From Cyanophora paradoxa (Eukaryota; Glaucocystophyceae; Cyanophorales; Cyanophoraceae), in contig QPMI01000657.1 of the NCBI GenBank assembly GCA_004431415.1, positions 1 through 64,000 of the forward strand: DNA of 64,000 nucleotides. Reading direction: 5' to 3'. The first letter of the stretch is position 1. Each line of letters begins with the position of its first letter. The translations under genes and the position numbers were made by a program. This document shows, piece after piece, positions 34,201 through 44,886 of the stretch. A model generated the notes under the pieces. That model was not told where the DNA came from. It made no database searches and saw only the letters and a list, made by a program, of their open reading frames with translations.

Positions 34201-37200
34201 AGGCGCGAAGTCGGCGGGGGCGGGGCGGGGCGGGAGGGGAAGGGGCGGAGGGGCGGAGGGGCGGAGGGGAGGGCCGGGGAAGGAGTCGACGAGCTCGGCG
34301 AGGGCCTTTAAGAAGCTCAATGAAGAAATCAAGTAATAAAAGAAGTAACAAGCTAAGGAGACTAAGTCTGGTCGGGAGGGAGGGAGGGAGGGAGGGAGGG
34401 GGCCGCACGTCGGGGGCGTCGACGAGCTCGGCGAGGGCCTCGGCCCGCTCCAGCACCCGCCGGCTCTCCCCCGCCCGCCCCATCACTGCCGGGGCCGAGG
34501 CGCCGAGGCGCGTCAGCGGCGGGCCGCCTTTCTATCTTTGGGATGGGGGCGGAGCGGGGCGGGGCGGGCGGGGCGGACGGAGGAGGACGGTAGAGAAGGT
34601 GGCGCTGATCCGCGCCAGGTTCACCGCCGCGATCTGCCCGACCGGACAAACGGATCTGCTCGACGGGGGCGGGGCGGAGGGGGAGGGGGAGGGGCCGGGG
34701 GCGCCCTGGGGTACGGCACGCACCTCCCAGGGCAGGTCCTGCAGCATGTCCAGCGCCCGCACCACCTGCGAACGAAGCCTTGAAGTGAGCGAGCGGGCCG
34801 CGCCGGGCGCTGAAGCCGGGGCATCATAGGATGAGAGTAATAGCTAATCGGCTCAGATTAGCTTCTTATCGGCGTAGATTAGCTTCTCAGCGTAAAGTCA
34901 GCGAGCCGAGCGGTCTGTTAGGGATCGTGCGGACGGGCGGGCTCGCCTTGGCGCCGAAGAGGGCCCTCAGGCCCCGCCCCAGCTTGGCCTGGAGCATCCC
35001 CACCAGAATCAGGCAGTTCGCCGCCGCCGATCGGATCTGATGGGGGCGGGGGTACAGAGGAGGTGAATAATAGAGGTGAGGAGGGGTCGAGCGAGCGGCG
35101 GGCGCTCGCCTGGGAGCGGCGGGCCTCCTCGGGGCTGGCGGCCCGGCGGGAGGTGACGGCCGTGAGGGGCTCGCTGGCGTATCGCTTCAGGATCCGCCGC
35201 ATCTGCTTCAGGATGCCTAGAAAAGAGGAAGACGTCAGAGAAGGACGTCACGGGTGGAGGAGGGAAGAAGAGGGGGGGACCGATGGCGGTGCCGACGGAG
35301 AGCTTCGAGGGGGGTATCGCCTCTCCCGCGCAGTCCAGCGCGAACAGCTGCGGCGAAAAAGAAGTGGGCACAGAACCGCCGCGGCGAACGAGGGCGAAAA
35401 CGGAAACGGGGGGTTACCGCGAGCTCCTGGGCGAACTCGAGCCGCCCCAGGATGAACCTGGCTCATGTTAGTCAGCGACGGCGCGACCCGCGGTTCGAGT
35501 GGGGGGTACAGGAGTTCTAGAGATCGAGCTCACTCGGCGAAGGCCCAGTTCCTAAGGCTCTCGACGAGCATGAGGCGCCAGCGGTGGGCTTCGTCGTCGT
35601 CGTGCCCGGGCCCCGGCCGGCCCTGCCGCGGGGCCAGGGGGCTCGCGTCGGGGAGCCAGCGCGAGGCCGCGAGCTCCGCCTCCAGCCTGTCCCCGGAGGT
35701 AAGCGGGCTTTCGCCAAGAGTCGCAGAGGGCGCGCTTCTAAGCAGGCGGCGGGGAAGCTCGAGATGAGAGCCCGCGTCTAAGCTCCAGTTTCTCGAAGGC
35801 GCGAGGGGGGAGGGGCGGGGCGGGCCTCGGGGGCAGGCGGGCGGGGAGGGCGGCGAGGTCGAGCCCCACGATGGTGATGACCATCTCCGCGAAGAAGCGC
35901 CGCGCCTGCGGGCAAAGCGAGGCCTCTCAGCAGGGCAGAAGCGCCTGAAGCAAGGCGAGGCAGGGCGCCTCAGGAGCTTCTCGTGCGTCATATCTTAAGG
36001 AAAGATAGAGATCTTAAGGAAAGACAGAGATCTTAAGGATCTGCCCCCATCTTAAGGATCTGCGCGGGGCGTCTCAGGAGCTTCTCGAGTCTATCTTGCC
36101 GAGTCGAGGCATTTGAGATCTAAAGGATCAGGGCGCCGCTCCGCCCCCGTTCGCCGTCGAACGCTCGCGATCAAGGCTCGGCGGGGCGCATGCATGCGGC
36201 GGGGCACCCATATTGGTCTTATAAGAGGTATTAGAGTTACAAGAAATCTGGACCTAATTGTCATTAGGGGCGGACCTCGGGCATGGCGCCGCGGAAGGAA
36301 TTAGAGGTATTAGAGATCTGGACCTAAGGATATCAAAGATTATTAGGGGCGGACCTCGGGCATGGCGCCGCGGGAGACGGCGGCGGCGGCGGCGGCCTCC
36401 ATGTGCGGCAGCGCCCGCTCCGCCTCCTCCGCCTGCCGCCAGTGCAGCCTGCGAGGAGGGCGAGGGGGGCGCCGGTCAGGCGGGGGCGAGGCGGGAGCGG
36501 GGAGGGGCGGACGCGAGGTGCGTGGGGCCGGCGTCGGGCCCGGGGGCCTCCTCGAGGTAGCGCGCGTGCGCGGCGTGCACGTCGCGCCGCTGCGCCCGCG
36601 CCATCGACCCGTACAGCGCCTCCTGCGAGGACGACGAAGAAGCCTTTGAGAGAGGGGAAGCATTAAGAAGCATTTAGAGGGGAAGCCTTCAGAGGCAATT
36701 CGAGACGAAGCCGTCAGAGGAGGAGAAGAGGAGGAGGAGAGGAGAAGGGGGGCGGACGGACGGAAGCCGTCAGCGCCGCGGCGGGGCGGGGCGGGGCGCG
36801 GAGCACTAGAGCGCTGTCAAAACGCCGCAGAAGACTTTCGAGGAGAAGCCTTGAAGCCTACAGAAGCCTACTAGAGCGCCGCGGAAGGCTTTGATTTGAC
36901 TTGCGAACTAGTGCTCGCCTGGACGAGGGCGCTAGAGGTCCTTTCGCTGACTTAAGGAGCGCTAGAGCCTTTGGAAGCCTTCATAATTAGAGGAGCAGCC
37001 TTCAGAGGAGAAGCCTTTAGAGGAGAAGCCTTGAGCGAACTCGCCTGGACGAGGGCGTAGAGGAGAAGCCTTTAGAAGCCATTAGAAGCCTCTAGAAGGC
37101 TTTGATTTTGAGACCTTTAGAGACTGATTTAGAGCGAGCTCGCCTGGACGAGGGCGCTAGAGGTCCTTTCGCTGACTTAAGGAGCGCCTTTAGAGAGGAG

Positions 37201-40200
37201 AACTTTGGAAGCCTTTCGCCTTCGGAAGCCTTTAGAGAGGAGAACTTTGGAAGCCTTGAGCGGACTCGCCTGGACGAGGGCGTGGTGCCAGCAGAAGCGG
37301 GCGGAGGGGGGCGGCCACGCCGCCTCCTCGAACGCCACGAAGGCCTCCCCGCCCGCCCTGCCCCCCGCCTTCTCCTGCGCCCGGCCCCGCCCGTTGGACT
37401 CGAGCTCGACCGCCTCGCGGCGCGGCGGCGCACGCGGATGAGGCCGGCGGTGTAGAGTTCCCTTAGCGCGGAGGCGACGGCGGCGTCGCCCATCCCCGAC
37501 GGGTCGGCCGCCGCCACCGCAGCAGGCGTGAACTCAGCTCCGATCACCTGAGGCCGGTGGGAGGGGGCGGGGTGGAGTTAGCGTCGCTCGCTGCAGTGCA
37601 GAGCGAGCAAGGTTGTCAGCCAGCCGGGCGCACCGAGGCGAGGCGGGCGGCGGCCTGCGCGGAGGGCGAGAGGCGGTCCACTCTCGAGAGCACGATCTGG
37701 CCGACCTGCGCTCGAATCCGCGCGGGTCGGTTTTGAAGCGGAAAAAGGTCCGCGTGTATCCCCCCGCACCGTGTCGGGGATCCCGCCGGGTGTCTGCTGC
37801 GACGGGGTCCCAGCGTGCAGGCAGAGCTGCGGGGGTACGTCGATTGCCGGCAGAAAAAGGGGGGCGGGGTACGGGTCGCTCACCTCGACGAGGTAGAGGG
37901 GTACGCCCCCGGACTTGTCGAGGACCGCCTCCACCGCTTGCTGCGGGTTCGGGTTCGAATCCGCGAGAAGAAGTTTTGTTTGTGCGCCGGTACAAGCCGC
38001 GCTGGCGCCGCACCGGCGCCCAGGAGGTGCCCTGCCTGGACGAGAGGGATTCCAGTAGGGCGCGGGACGACTCCCGCGAAAGTGGTCCCTGCCGGATTCG
38101 AGCCTGAGTCCTCCGCAAACGGAGCCGTGCCGGGGTGGGGGGGGGGGGGGGGCGGTCGGGGGTACCAGCGCGATGTGGAGGGGCCGCCAGGCCTGGTGCG
38201 GGTGCTGGTGGCGCCCCGGCGTGGGCGGCTCGGCGCCGCCGGTGGCGGCGGCGAGCGCGGCGGCGGCGGCAGAGGCCAGAGATGCCTGCGAGCCGGAGAG
38301 GATCCTCGAGGGCCGCGGCGAGCCGGCGCCATACGCGTCCGCCTGCCCACCGCCGTGCGGCGAGCCGCCCGGCTGCGCTTGCGCCTGCGCCTGCGCCTGC
38401 GCCTGCGCCTGCGACAGGGTGTGGTAGATCGCGGAGGCCCTCCGGTGGCCCATCCCGTACCCCGACCTGCGGCGCGAGCCAGCCGGTCAGTTGCGATCGT
38501 TCAGATCGTCGCGATCTTGGGCGTGGCGCAGAGAGCACAGGCGGCGGGGCCCGCCGATGAGGCTGTACGTAAAGCCTCTACTTTTTAAAGCCTCTAATTT
38601 TTCGGTCGGAGCTTAGCTTCTTAAAGCTAAAGAAAGATCCTAATGAGCTTCTTGAAAGGTCTAATCTCGAGGGCGCTCGCAACCTGTAATCACTAGATCT
38701 GGGGGCGGGGCGGGGCGGGGCGGGGCTCGCACAGGCGGCGGGGCCCGCCGACGAGGGCGACGAAGTCACGCGGGGGCGACTGCAGCGGCCGCGTCGTGAT
38801 GAAGATCTGGCCCCGGGGCCCCGGGGCCCCGCCGTGAGCGAGGGCGAGGCGAGAAGCGAGAAGAAGGTGCGGCGGCCCCCGCGAGGCTAAGAATGCTTTC
38901 TATATAAGATACGCCGGTCCGCTTTCCAATGTATCTCAAGCTCTCTAAGCTCTTTCTTTAGCTTTTCTCGAGAAGCGACGTCTTCTCCAGAAGTGGAGGA
39001 CGGTGGAGAAGACGGAGGCGAAGGGGGGAAGTCGGGGAGGACTCTCAGTTAGGCCCTCAACGCTAGGGCGAGGGCCGGGGCGAGGGCGAGGGCGAAAGGG
39101 GCCGGGCGAGGGTCTAGCTTTCCGAGGGTCGAAGGAAGGAAAGGGGGAGGGGGGCTTCGGAGCCAGGCCGTCAGCAAAGAAAGCTGAGAGCGCTAGCCAG
39201 CCATCCAAGAATAAAGTTCAGAAAGCTTAGAGAGCCAAGGAAAGCCAGCTAGTAAGCCTATATGTTTTTAAGAGAGCTGAGCTTAGAACGCTTAGAGAGC
39301 TGGGAAAGCGCACGAGGATGCCGGGGCAGGCCTCGCGGACGTGGCGGAGGACGTAGAAGCTCGCCGAGTCGCACCAGTGCGCGTCCTGCACGCCGCAGCT
39401 CGCCTCAGCGCCTCAGCCGCCAGACCCCAATGGAAGCTGCGAAGCTGCGCTCTAGTGGAAACCTCCGCGAAGCTAGAGGAAAGCCGCTCTAGGAAGCGAT
39501 CTAGCTGCGATCTAGTCCGGGGCCGGGGAGGCGGGCTTTGGATTCGTAGGGCCTTATCCGATCCACTGGAAACCACCGCAGAGCAGTGCGATGCGCTCTA
39601 GAAACCATCGCGAAGCTGAGCCGTGCGGGCGAGGCGGGGGGCGGGCTTCGAGGAACAGAGCGACGGGCTTGCGGCAGCCGCCGCGCTAAAGCTTCTAATG
39701 TCTCGATCAGCGCTAAGCTTCTTAGAGCCTCTTAAAGCTAACGATCTTAAAGCTTAAACTCTCGGGTCGGGGCGGGGCGGGGCCACGGGCCTCAGAGCTA
39801 AGCTTCTTCGAGCTTCTTAAAGCTGTAGATCTTAAAGCTTCTTAAAGCTTAAGGGGGGGCGGGCCTCGAGAAAGAGGGCCACGGGCCGGCGGCGGCCGCC
39901 GTGCCGCGCCGCCTCCTCCGCCTCCACCGCCACGATGAACCTGAGGCGGGGCCGGGCCGGGGTCAGACAGAGGAGGAGGAGGTCAGAGGGCGGTGCAGGC
40001 CTAGGCCTAGCTATAGATCGCCGGGGGGGGGGGGGGGGGCGGGCGGGCCAGGGCGGGGCCGGGGGCACCGCTGGAGGATGTCGGAGATGGCGCCCAGGCT
40101 CCGCACGCCGATGATGTCCAGCGTGCTCTTCAGCGCCCGCCGCGACCTGCCGCGAAGGGAAGAGTCAGCGGAGAACAAGTTAGAGAGGAACGGAGGCGAA

Positions 40201-43200
40201 GCGGGCGCCGGCGCGGGCGCGCACCCGCTGCGGAAGCTGCGACCCGAGGCGCCGGCGGGCCCGCGGGCGGCGGCGCCGCCGCCGCCGTCCGAGCCGAGGC
40301 CCAGGGCGGGGTACAGGAAGGCGGCGTCGTCGGGGGAGAGGAGGCCCCGCGCCACCAGCTCCGCCTTTCGGGGGGGGGGGGGGGGGATTATTAGAGAGGC
40401 GAGAAAGTAAGAGGAGGAAGAGAAGAGGGCCGATAGCTATATATAGACGCGGGCAGCCTCCCTTCCGCCGAAGAACGAGCATTGCCGGAAGATCTCTCTC
40501 GCGCGCGGGCGGACCTGCGAGCTACCGGCCGAGGCCAGGACCCCGCGGAGGATCCACAGCGGCGTCCCCTGCGCCCCGCCCGTCAGGCCAATCTAGGAAA
40601 ATGGCTGGCGGGGGCGTTTCTTAGGCCGCGGCCCGAGGCTTTATAAGATTTCGAAGAAAGAGGGGGGAGGGAGGGTCCGGGTGGGAGGGCGGGGCGGCTC
40701 ATCGGACCCCAACTCAGCGATCTAGAAAGTGGCTTTCTAGAAAGTGCATGGCGGGGCCGCGGTTCTTGGGCCCCGCCCGAGGCTTTGGAGGGCGGTTGGG
40801 GGCAGGGGGGGGGAGGGGGGGGGGGGGGGGGGGGGGCAGACCTCCTCGATGGGGTCGGCGGCGCCGCGGAGGACGGCGGCGCCGCGGGCCGAGCAGGCGC
40901 GCAGCACGGCCCGCGCCAGCGCCGACTTCCCCACCCCAGCCTCCCCTGCGCCCCGCCGGGTCACGTCGCGTCAGCGGGCGGACATAGCTTTCTAGCTTTA
41001 GCCAAAGCGTCACGAAGACGCTCAAGCTTCTTCCAAGAAGACTCTAAGAGAGGCACCCTCGTTTTAGCTTTCAAATTTAGCTAAAGCGTCAAGGAGACGC
41101 TCAAGCTCTCTCTTAGAAAACGCTAAGCAAGCAAGCGGGGCAGGTCTGGGGCACCCTCGACGACGACGGTGGTGCCGCGGGCGCGGTCGCAGAGGTCCGC
41201 GACGGCCTCCATCGCCGCCCCCAGCTCCTCGTCCCGCCCCTGCCAGGGAGGGAAGAGGGCGGGGGGTCAGGAGGAGGCCAGAAGAGGGGCGAAAGCGGGA
41301 GGTAGGCTAGAAGAAACGAGGAGCTCCAAACGAGGAGCTAGATCGGGCGAGGCGAGAGGAGGAGAGGAGCGGGGTGAGCAGGAATCTCGGGGGAAGCCAG
41401 CGAGCGCGCGAGCGAACTAGCTATCGATATCTAGCTAGAAGCTGGAAGCGGGTGGAGGGGGCAGATGCGAACGAGGGTCTAGAAGGGGATGACAAACGCG
41501 AAGGTCGCTGGCGCGAGGCCGGGCGGCTGGCGAGCTGGCTCTCTAGAAGCTGGAAATTTGACGGATTTCTCTCTGGCGCGCTGACCACGAGCGGGGCGCG
41601 GAGGGAGCGGCTGCGGAAGGAGGCGGTCCGCGAGTGCTGCGAGCCCTTTCGGGACCTGGGAGGAGGGAAGAGCTTAGCTCAGCCTGGAGTAGGGAGAGCA
41701 AAGCTTAGATTGAGCTTAGTTGGATCGTAGCGGACCGGTTGGACGGGGAGTTGTTGGAGTGGGGGCCCAGCCCCAGCGACAGGAGGCGCGAGGAGAGGAC
41801 TTTCGGGGTCCCCGGGGCCAGAGGCGAGCCCTCCGCCGAAGACGACGAGAAGGCGGGCGGCAGCGTCGCCGCCGCGGAGACCACGAGGGGTACAGGCACG
41901 GCCATGCTCGCCGGCGCTAGCGCCGGCGTCGCCGCGGCGGAAGTGAACGATCGCCTGAACTCGAACGACTGCGGCGCGCGTAAGGAGCACGGGGGTAGGG
42001 GTGAGTGGGAGGGGAAGGGGGGTACATACGTGGGGCCGGGAGCTGGCGCTGTCCCCCGAGACGCTGCCCGCTGTACCCTCCTCGGGCGCCTTCCGCTGGG
42101 GGCGGAACACCTGCGATCGCGACGATCGCGACGGGGGCTACAGAAATAATACGGCCCTGCGCGGGTTCGAACCCGGACTGGCTTGTCGAAGCCCTTGGCG
42201 TGTACGGCGGGCATCTCCTCGAACCGCACCGTCTGCAGCCAGGACAGGGTGAGCTCCGAGGAGGACGCAAGGGGGGGTACAGCTTCTCGCGCACGGCCGT
42301 GCGGCGCCCGTCCTGCACGGCGGCGACGACGCCAGCGTCCACGAGGACCCTCCGGGCCTCCGCGCCCTTGCCCGAATCCGCCTTCGCGGCGCCCATGAGG
42401 CGCGCCGCAAGGATCTGAGCGGCCCGGGTTCAGGCGTTTTTGGGGTACGTTTTGGGGTACAGGCGGACCACGCAGTCGCCAATAACGGCGTACTCCTTCC
42501 GGCAGGGCGCGCCGAGGATGCCAACGAACGCCCTGCCCCCCGCGACCTGCCCCGCAGCTTAGAAGAGGGTTTGGGGGGGGGGGGGGGAGACAAGGCCGCG
42601 GGGGGGTACGGGTGCGCACGCCGCAGGCGAGGGGCGCGCCCTCCTCGGCGAAGCTCTCCTCGAGGGCGAGGGCCGCCTGGACGGCCCGGCTCGCGTCGTC
42701 CTCGTGCGAGAAGCCGCCGGGCAGGCCGAACCCGAGGAGCGCCGACGCCCCCTTGTCGTCCCTGCGAACGAAGGCTTGAGAACGAAGGCGGGGGGGGGGG
42801 GGGGGGGGGTGTAACGTGCAGCCAGAGCTTGTTGACAGCGGCCCCGTACTGCTGCGCCGCGGCGTGGACCGACCTCGCCACCTGGGGGTACGCGGTTGGG
42901 AGTGAAAAGGACACGGGGGAACAACTAGCTAACGAAGACGTCGACTAGGGCGGTACGACGCACCTCGCCGAAGCGGTCGGCGTTGGCCGAGGAGGGGATG
43001 CCGACATCGATGTCTGGAAAGGAGGCTGGGGGTACGAGCTTCAGTGCACGCGCGGGGGGTACAGAGATGCACAGGAAGGGGTAGCGGACCGAAGACTACG
43101 TAGACCGTGCGAATCTGGCGGAGGAGACTCGGCGTCAAGAGGGGAAGGGTACCCGTCGGGACGGTGGGGGGGTACCTGGTTGGTCCAGAACGCGCTGTTG

Positions 43201-44417
43201 GTCAGAAGCAGGCCGGTTTCCCGCCAATCGCCGCCGGCTGCAAACTCTGCGGGGTACGTGGGCGGAGCGGACGAAGCGGGGGTACGTGAATCCGAACCGG
43301 GGACGAGGGAGATGGCGGCGGGGGCGTACGGGGCGAGGGCGGCGGCGGCGGGGGTAGAGCCCGCGGGGATCGGCGCGCCGCAGCCGCAGAGGGGCCCGAC
43401 CGAGGAGGGGGGGGAAGGCGAGAGGGGGGGCGAAGTGCCCCCGGGTAGGAGGAGGAAGCTGGACCCGTGGGGGCGGGAGGGGAAGGAGGGGGGTAGAAGG
43501 GCGTGGGCCTCAGGGGATGCCACAATCTGGTCCCCCGAGCTCGCCCTTTGCGCCTCGCACACTACCCCCGGATCAGACAGGGCGTAGGGGTCACTGTCGG
43601 GGGTACGGCACCCTGGCGGATGACGTCACCCGAGAAGACGGCGTGCGCCGATCGCTCCCCCCCGGAGATAAGGTGTGTCTCGAGGAGCCCGGCGCCTGGG
43701 GTACGCGAATGAGAGGGCGCGGGCCGGGGTACTGCGCGGGCCGGGGGCGCGGGGGGGGCTACCGAGGCCGGTGTGGACGACGAGGGAGTACCCGGCACGG
43801 GCGAAGCGGATGCCCTGGACGTCGAGGGCGGCGCGGGCGGCGAGGGCCACGGCCTCGGGGAGCGTGCGGCCCGCCGCGGGGACGAACGCCACCACAGCGT
43901 CTGCGGCGCGCAAAGCTAAGCGATCGCAAAGCTAAGCTAAGCTCTAAGCTGGGCTGAGACTGGTGGCCGCGCACCGCCGGCGAAGAAGAGGACCGAGGCC
44001 TCCCGCGCGTGGAGGAAGCGGACGAGCAGGCTGAAGTACTCGTTCAGGGCGGAGGTCAGGTTCTCCGAGGCCGCCGCGCCGTCGCTGTTCGTGAAGGAGC
44101 GCGCGAAGGACGAGAAGCCGCGGACTGTCGGGCGGGCGGGCGGGCGGCCAGGCGTCAGTCGGCGGCACGCGCGGCGCGCTTTCTTCACTTCTAAACCTCA
44201 GAGCGTGGCAGGGGCGCAGGCATGCACCGTCCAGGAACAGGGCGGCACCCTCGCACGAGGACGTGGAGTCCCGCCCCTTCCTCAGCTCGGCCAGCTGCTG
44301 CAGGCAGGCCGGCGAGGCGAGGTGGCGGAAGGGGAGGTACTGCAGCGCGTCGCGCAGCGGCTCGTTAGGCGAGGTCGCGCCCGTGCCGCCCGGCTCCAGC
44401 CGCGGAGCGGGGCCCAT
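31294..44417 (-). CDS. Soluble-type adenylyl cyclase (ADCY10-like), about 49 exons
   Basis: Intron-dense gene read leftward. ATG 44,415-44,417; stop 31,294-31,296 after NFIPMLI. Exons whose joins I checked by frame: 44,417-44,228; 44,124-43,975; 43,900-43,763; 43,695-43,612; 43,561-43,176; 43,114-43,090; 43,013-42,964; 42,881-42,820; 42,761-42,620; 42,546-42,469; 42,414 to about 42,296; 42,232-42,179; 42,110-42,030; 41,655-41,586; 41,239-41,155; 40,945-40,842; 40,568-40,515; 39,385-39,314; 38,806-38,733. The product has two class III cyclase domains, a P-loop NTPase and a TPR-like tail, the architecture of soluble adenylyl cyclase, which makes cAMP from ATP in the cytosol. No signal peptide or membrane segment is seen. 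A few joins stay out of frame (near 42,290, 31,441 and inside 37,551-37,270), perhaps from homopolymer errors. The N-terminus could extend further upstream. Confidence 0.87.
32499..32944. repeat. 16 bp HindIII satellite, about 28 copies, in a cyclase intron
   Basis: Perfect tandem units of aagcttcagccaagcc from 32,499 to 32,944 (446 bp). No substitution is visible, so the array is recent or actively homogenised. It sits between the exon at about 32,430-32,330 and the one at about 33,105-33,045. Each unit is partly self-complementary (gctt...aagc). An apparent open frame across it is an artefact of the 48 nt (3 x 16) superperiod. Confidence 0.97.
34285..34440 (-). repeat. Duplicated exon end in a cyclase intron
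   Basis: The segment coding ALAELVD (plus-strand gtcgacgagctcggcgaggg) occurs at 34,418-34,440, the exon end, and again at 34,285-34,307 within the following intron. Confidence 0.8.
36267..36373 (-). repeat. Duplicated exon end plus 5' splice site in a cyclase intron
   Basis: A 28 bp block (exon end coding GAMPE plus the donor GTCCGCCCC) is present at 36,346-36,373 and repeated at 36,267-36,294, offset by 79 bp, with similar gacctaa(g/t)-type flanks. Confidence 0.85.
36914..37282 (-). repeat. Four copies of an exon end plus GC 5' splice site
   Basis: The 18 bp block ctcgcctggacgagggcg (minus: CGCCCTCGTCCAG then GCGAG) lies at the true exon boundary 37,265-37,282 and again at 37,139-37,156, 37,040-37,057 and 36,914-36,931. 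Neighbouring words (gaggtcctttcgctgactta) are also duplicated at about 36,936 and 37,161, so the unit is longer than the splice site. Confidence 0.9.
38535..38751 (-). repeat. Duplicated exon end in a cyclase intron (GGPRRL segment)
   Basis: gcacaggcggcggggcccgc plus cga occurs at 38,729-38,751, at the end of exon 38,806-38,733, and again at 38,535-38,557. Confidence 0.85.
39640..39905 (-). repeat. Degenerate duplicate of the Walker B exon end
   Basis: The segment coding RRRPVALFLE before donor 39,865/39,864 is echoed near 39,642-39,686 with several substitutions (RKPVALFLE-like), inside the 479 nt intron 39,864-39,386. Confidence 0.7.
42030..43114 (-). other. Cyclase homology domain 2 of the ADCY10-like gene
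   Basis: Spliced pieces read IRTVYVVFDIDVGIPSSA, VARSVHAAAQQYGAAVNKLW, LDDKGASALLGFGLPGGFSH, EDDASRAVQAALALEE, GVAGGRAFVGILGAPCRKEY, AVIGDCVILAARLMGAA and GFDKPVFRPQ. This follows the second (C2) domain of soluble adenylyl cyclase: the DKG...FG-PG segment, the HEDD...RA helix, the G-x4-[FY]-x-G-x-[LV]-G turn, the R-[KR]-[ED]-Y-[AT]-V-[IM]-G strand and the N/I-x-AARLM helix. The first metal-Asp position of C1 is not conserved here, as is usual for C2. Confidence 0.87.
43176..44260 (-). other. Cyclase homology domain 1 of the ADCY10-like gene
   Basis: Both metal-binding Asp positions appear only after splicing. Joining 44,228 to 44,124 gives ALFLDVRGFSSFARSF (compare the family pattern D-[ILV]-x-G-F). 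Joining 43,975 to 43,900 gives FFAGDAVVAF (family F-x-G-D-A). Later exons give VVHTGLG, FSGDVIRQVCEAQRASSG and QIVASPEA, the strand/helix/strand that closes the domain. The exon 43,561-43,176 then continues through a Pro/Ser-rich stretch that may hide an unspliced in-frame intron before WTNQ. With both metal Asp residues kept, this half could be catalytic. Confidence 0.87.
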
Positions 44418-44886
44418 CGGTAACGGCTGCGCGTGCAAGCCCCGCTTGGCGCTATTCCGGGCCGCAAGCTACCGACTCGCCATCGACGCCTGCTGCTGCA
44501 GCTGTGCCGCGAGAAGAGCCGGCTTATCCGTCGAGCTGCAGTGGCACGCGTACGCTTGAGGCGGGACTGGTGTTGCTCGCTGTGCCTTCAGAGCCTGAGG
44601 CGTGCCTTCATAACCTGCTGCATGCGCAGTCGTGCATTGCTTGCAGGCTCCGAGAGCTTGGCGGCCTGCAAGCTGCAGGCTGCTCTGCGGCAGGCTGCTG
44701 CTGCTGCTGCCGCATGATCACTTTTGGAGCCTGATCTAGGCGAGCGCAATCTAGCCCGCTTCTTGGCCAATCTAGCTCGTTTCTCAGTCAATCTTGGGTA
44801 CTACGGTAGGTCCGGCGCCGCCGGATCGCCGGCCGGCGGGCTGACGGTCCATGCGCCCGTGAATCGGGTCGCTAATCCAAGGCTGA
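44418..44886. other. Short intergenic gap between LINE-A copy 2 and the cyclase gene
   Basis: 470 bp with gcaggc/gcctgc-type palindromes near 44,620-44,715. It must contain the cyclase promoter unless transcription starts inside the LINE. No TATA-like element stands out. Confidence 0.5.

Larger units (their letters stand above)
31297..37270 (-). other. C-terminal helical, TPR-like region of the ADCY10-like gene
   Basis: Small exons encode amphipathic helices typical of the long C-terminus of this family: RFCWHHALVQ joined to EALYGSMARAQRRDVHAAHA, LHWRQAEEAERALPHMEAAA, ARRFFAEMVITIVGLDLAAL, RWRLMLVESLRNWAFAE, IRSAAANCLILVGMLQAKLG, VVRALDMLQDLPWE, ARAGVLGQAGLQRCFRGSFV, ELAEMKRVAFELVGHFG, DDDEAAEQLSDLFEI, EQEHGWQWIGVARALAE, SLLEWRGTGRAGAMASSAAG and VEGALRAMRKSERVAEPLLE. 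Repeats are too divergent to count by eye. Donors at 37,270, 35,110, 34,947 and 31,707 are GC rather than GT. Confidence 0.75.
37268..41655 (-). other. P-loop NTPase domain of the ADCY10-like gene
   Basis: Exon joins give RAPLVGRDEELGAAMEAVAD, TTVVVEGEAGVGKSALARAV (Walker A across the 41,155/40,945 junction), GTPLWILRGVLASAG, FIVAVEAEEAARHG then RPVALFLEDAHWCDSASFYV (Walker B, junction 39,865/39,385), GILIFITTRPLQSPPRDFVA, GPLSRESSRALLESL, QQAVEAVLDKSGGVPLYLVE, VGQIVLSRVDRLSPSAQAAA and VIGAEFTPAAVAAADPSG. This is the AAA/STAND-like NTPase found in soluble adenylyl cyclases and related multidomain regulators. A (Gln-Ala) run (38,388-38,412) lies in an exon-like stretch at about 38,460-38,170. 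Confidence 0.85.

Noticed and set aside
42155-42185. tRNA T-arm-like ggttcgaacccg; similar words near 37,707 and 37,950
   Set aside because: No anticodon or acceptor arms nearby; they sit at intron 3' ends of the cyclase gene.
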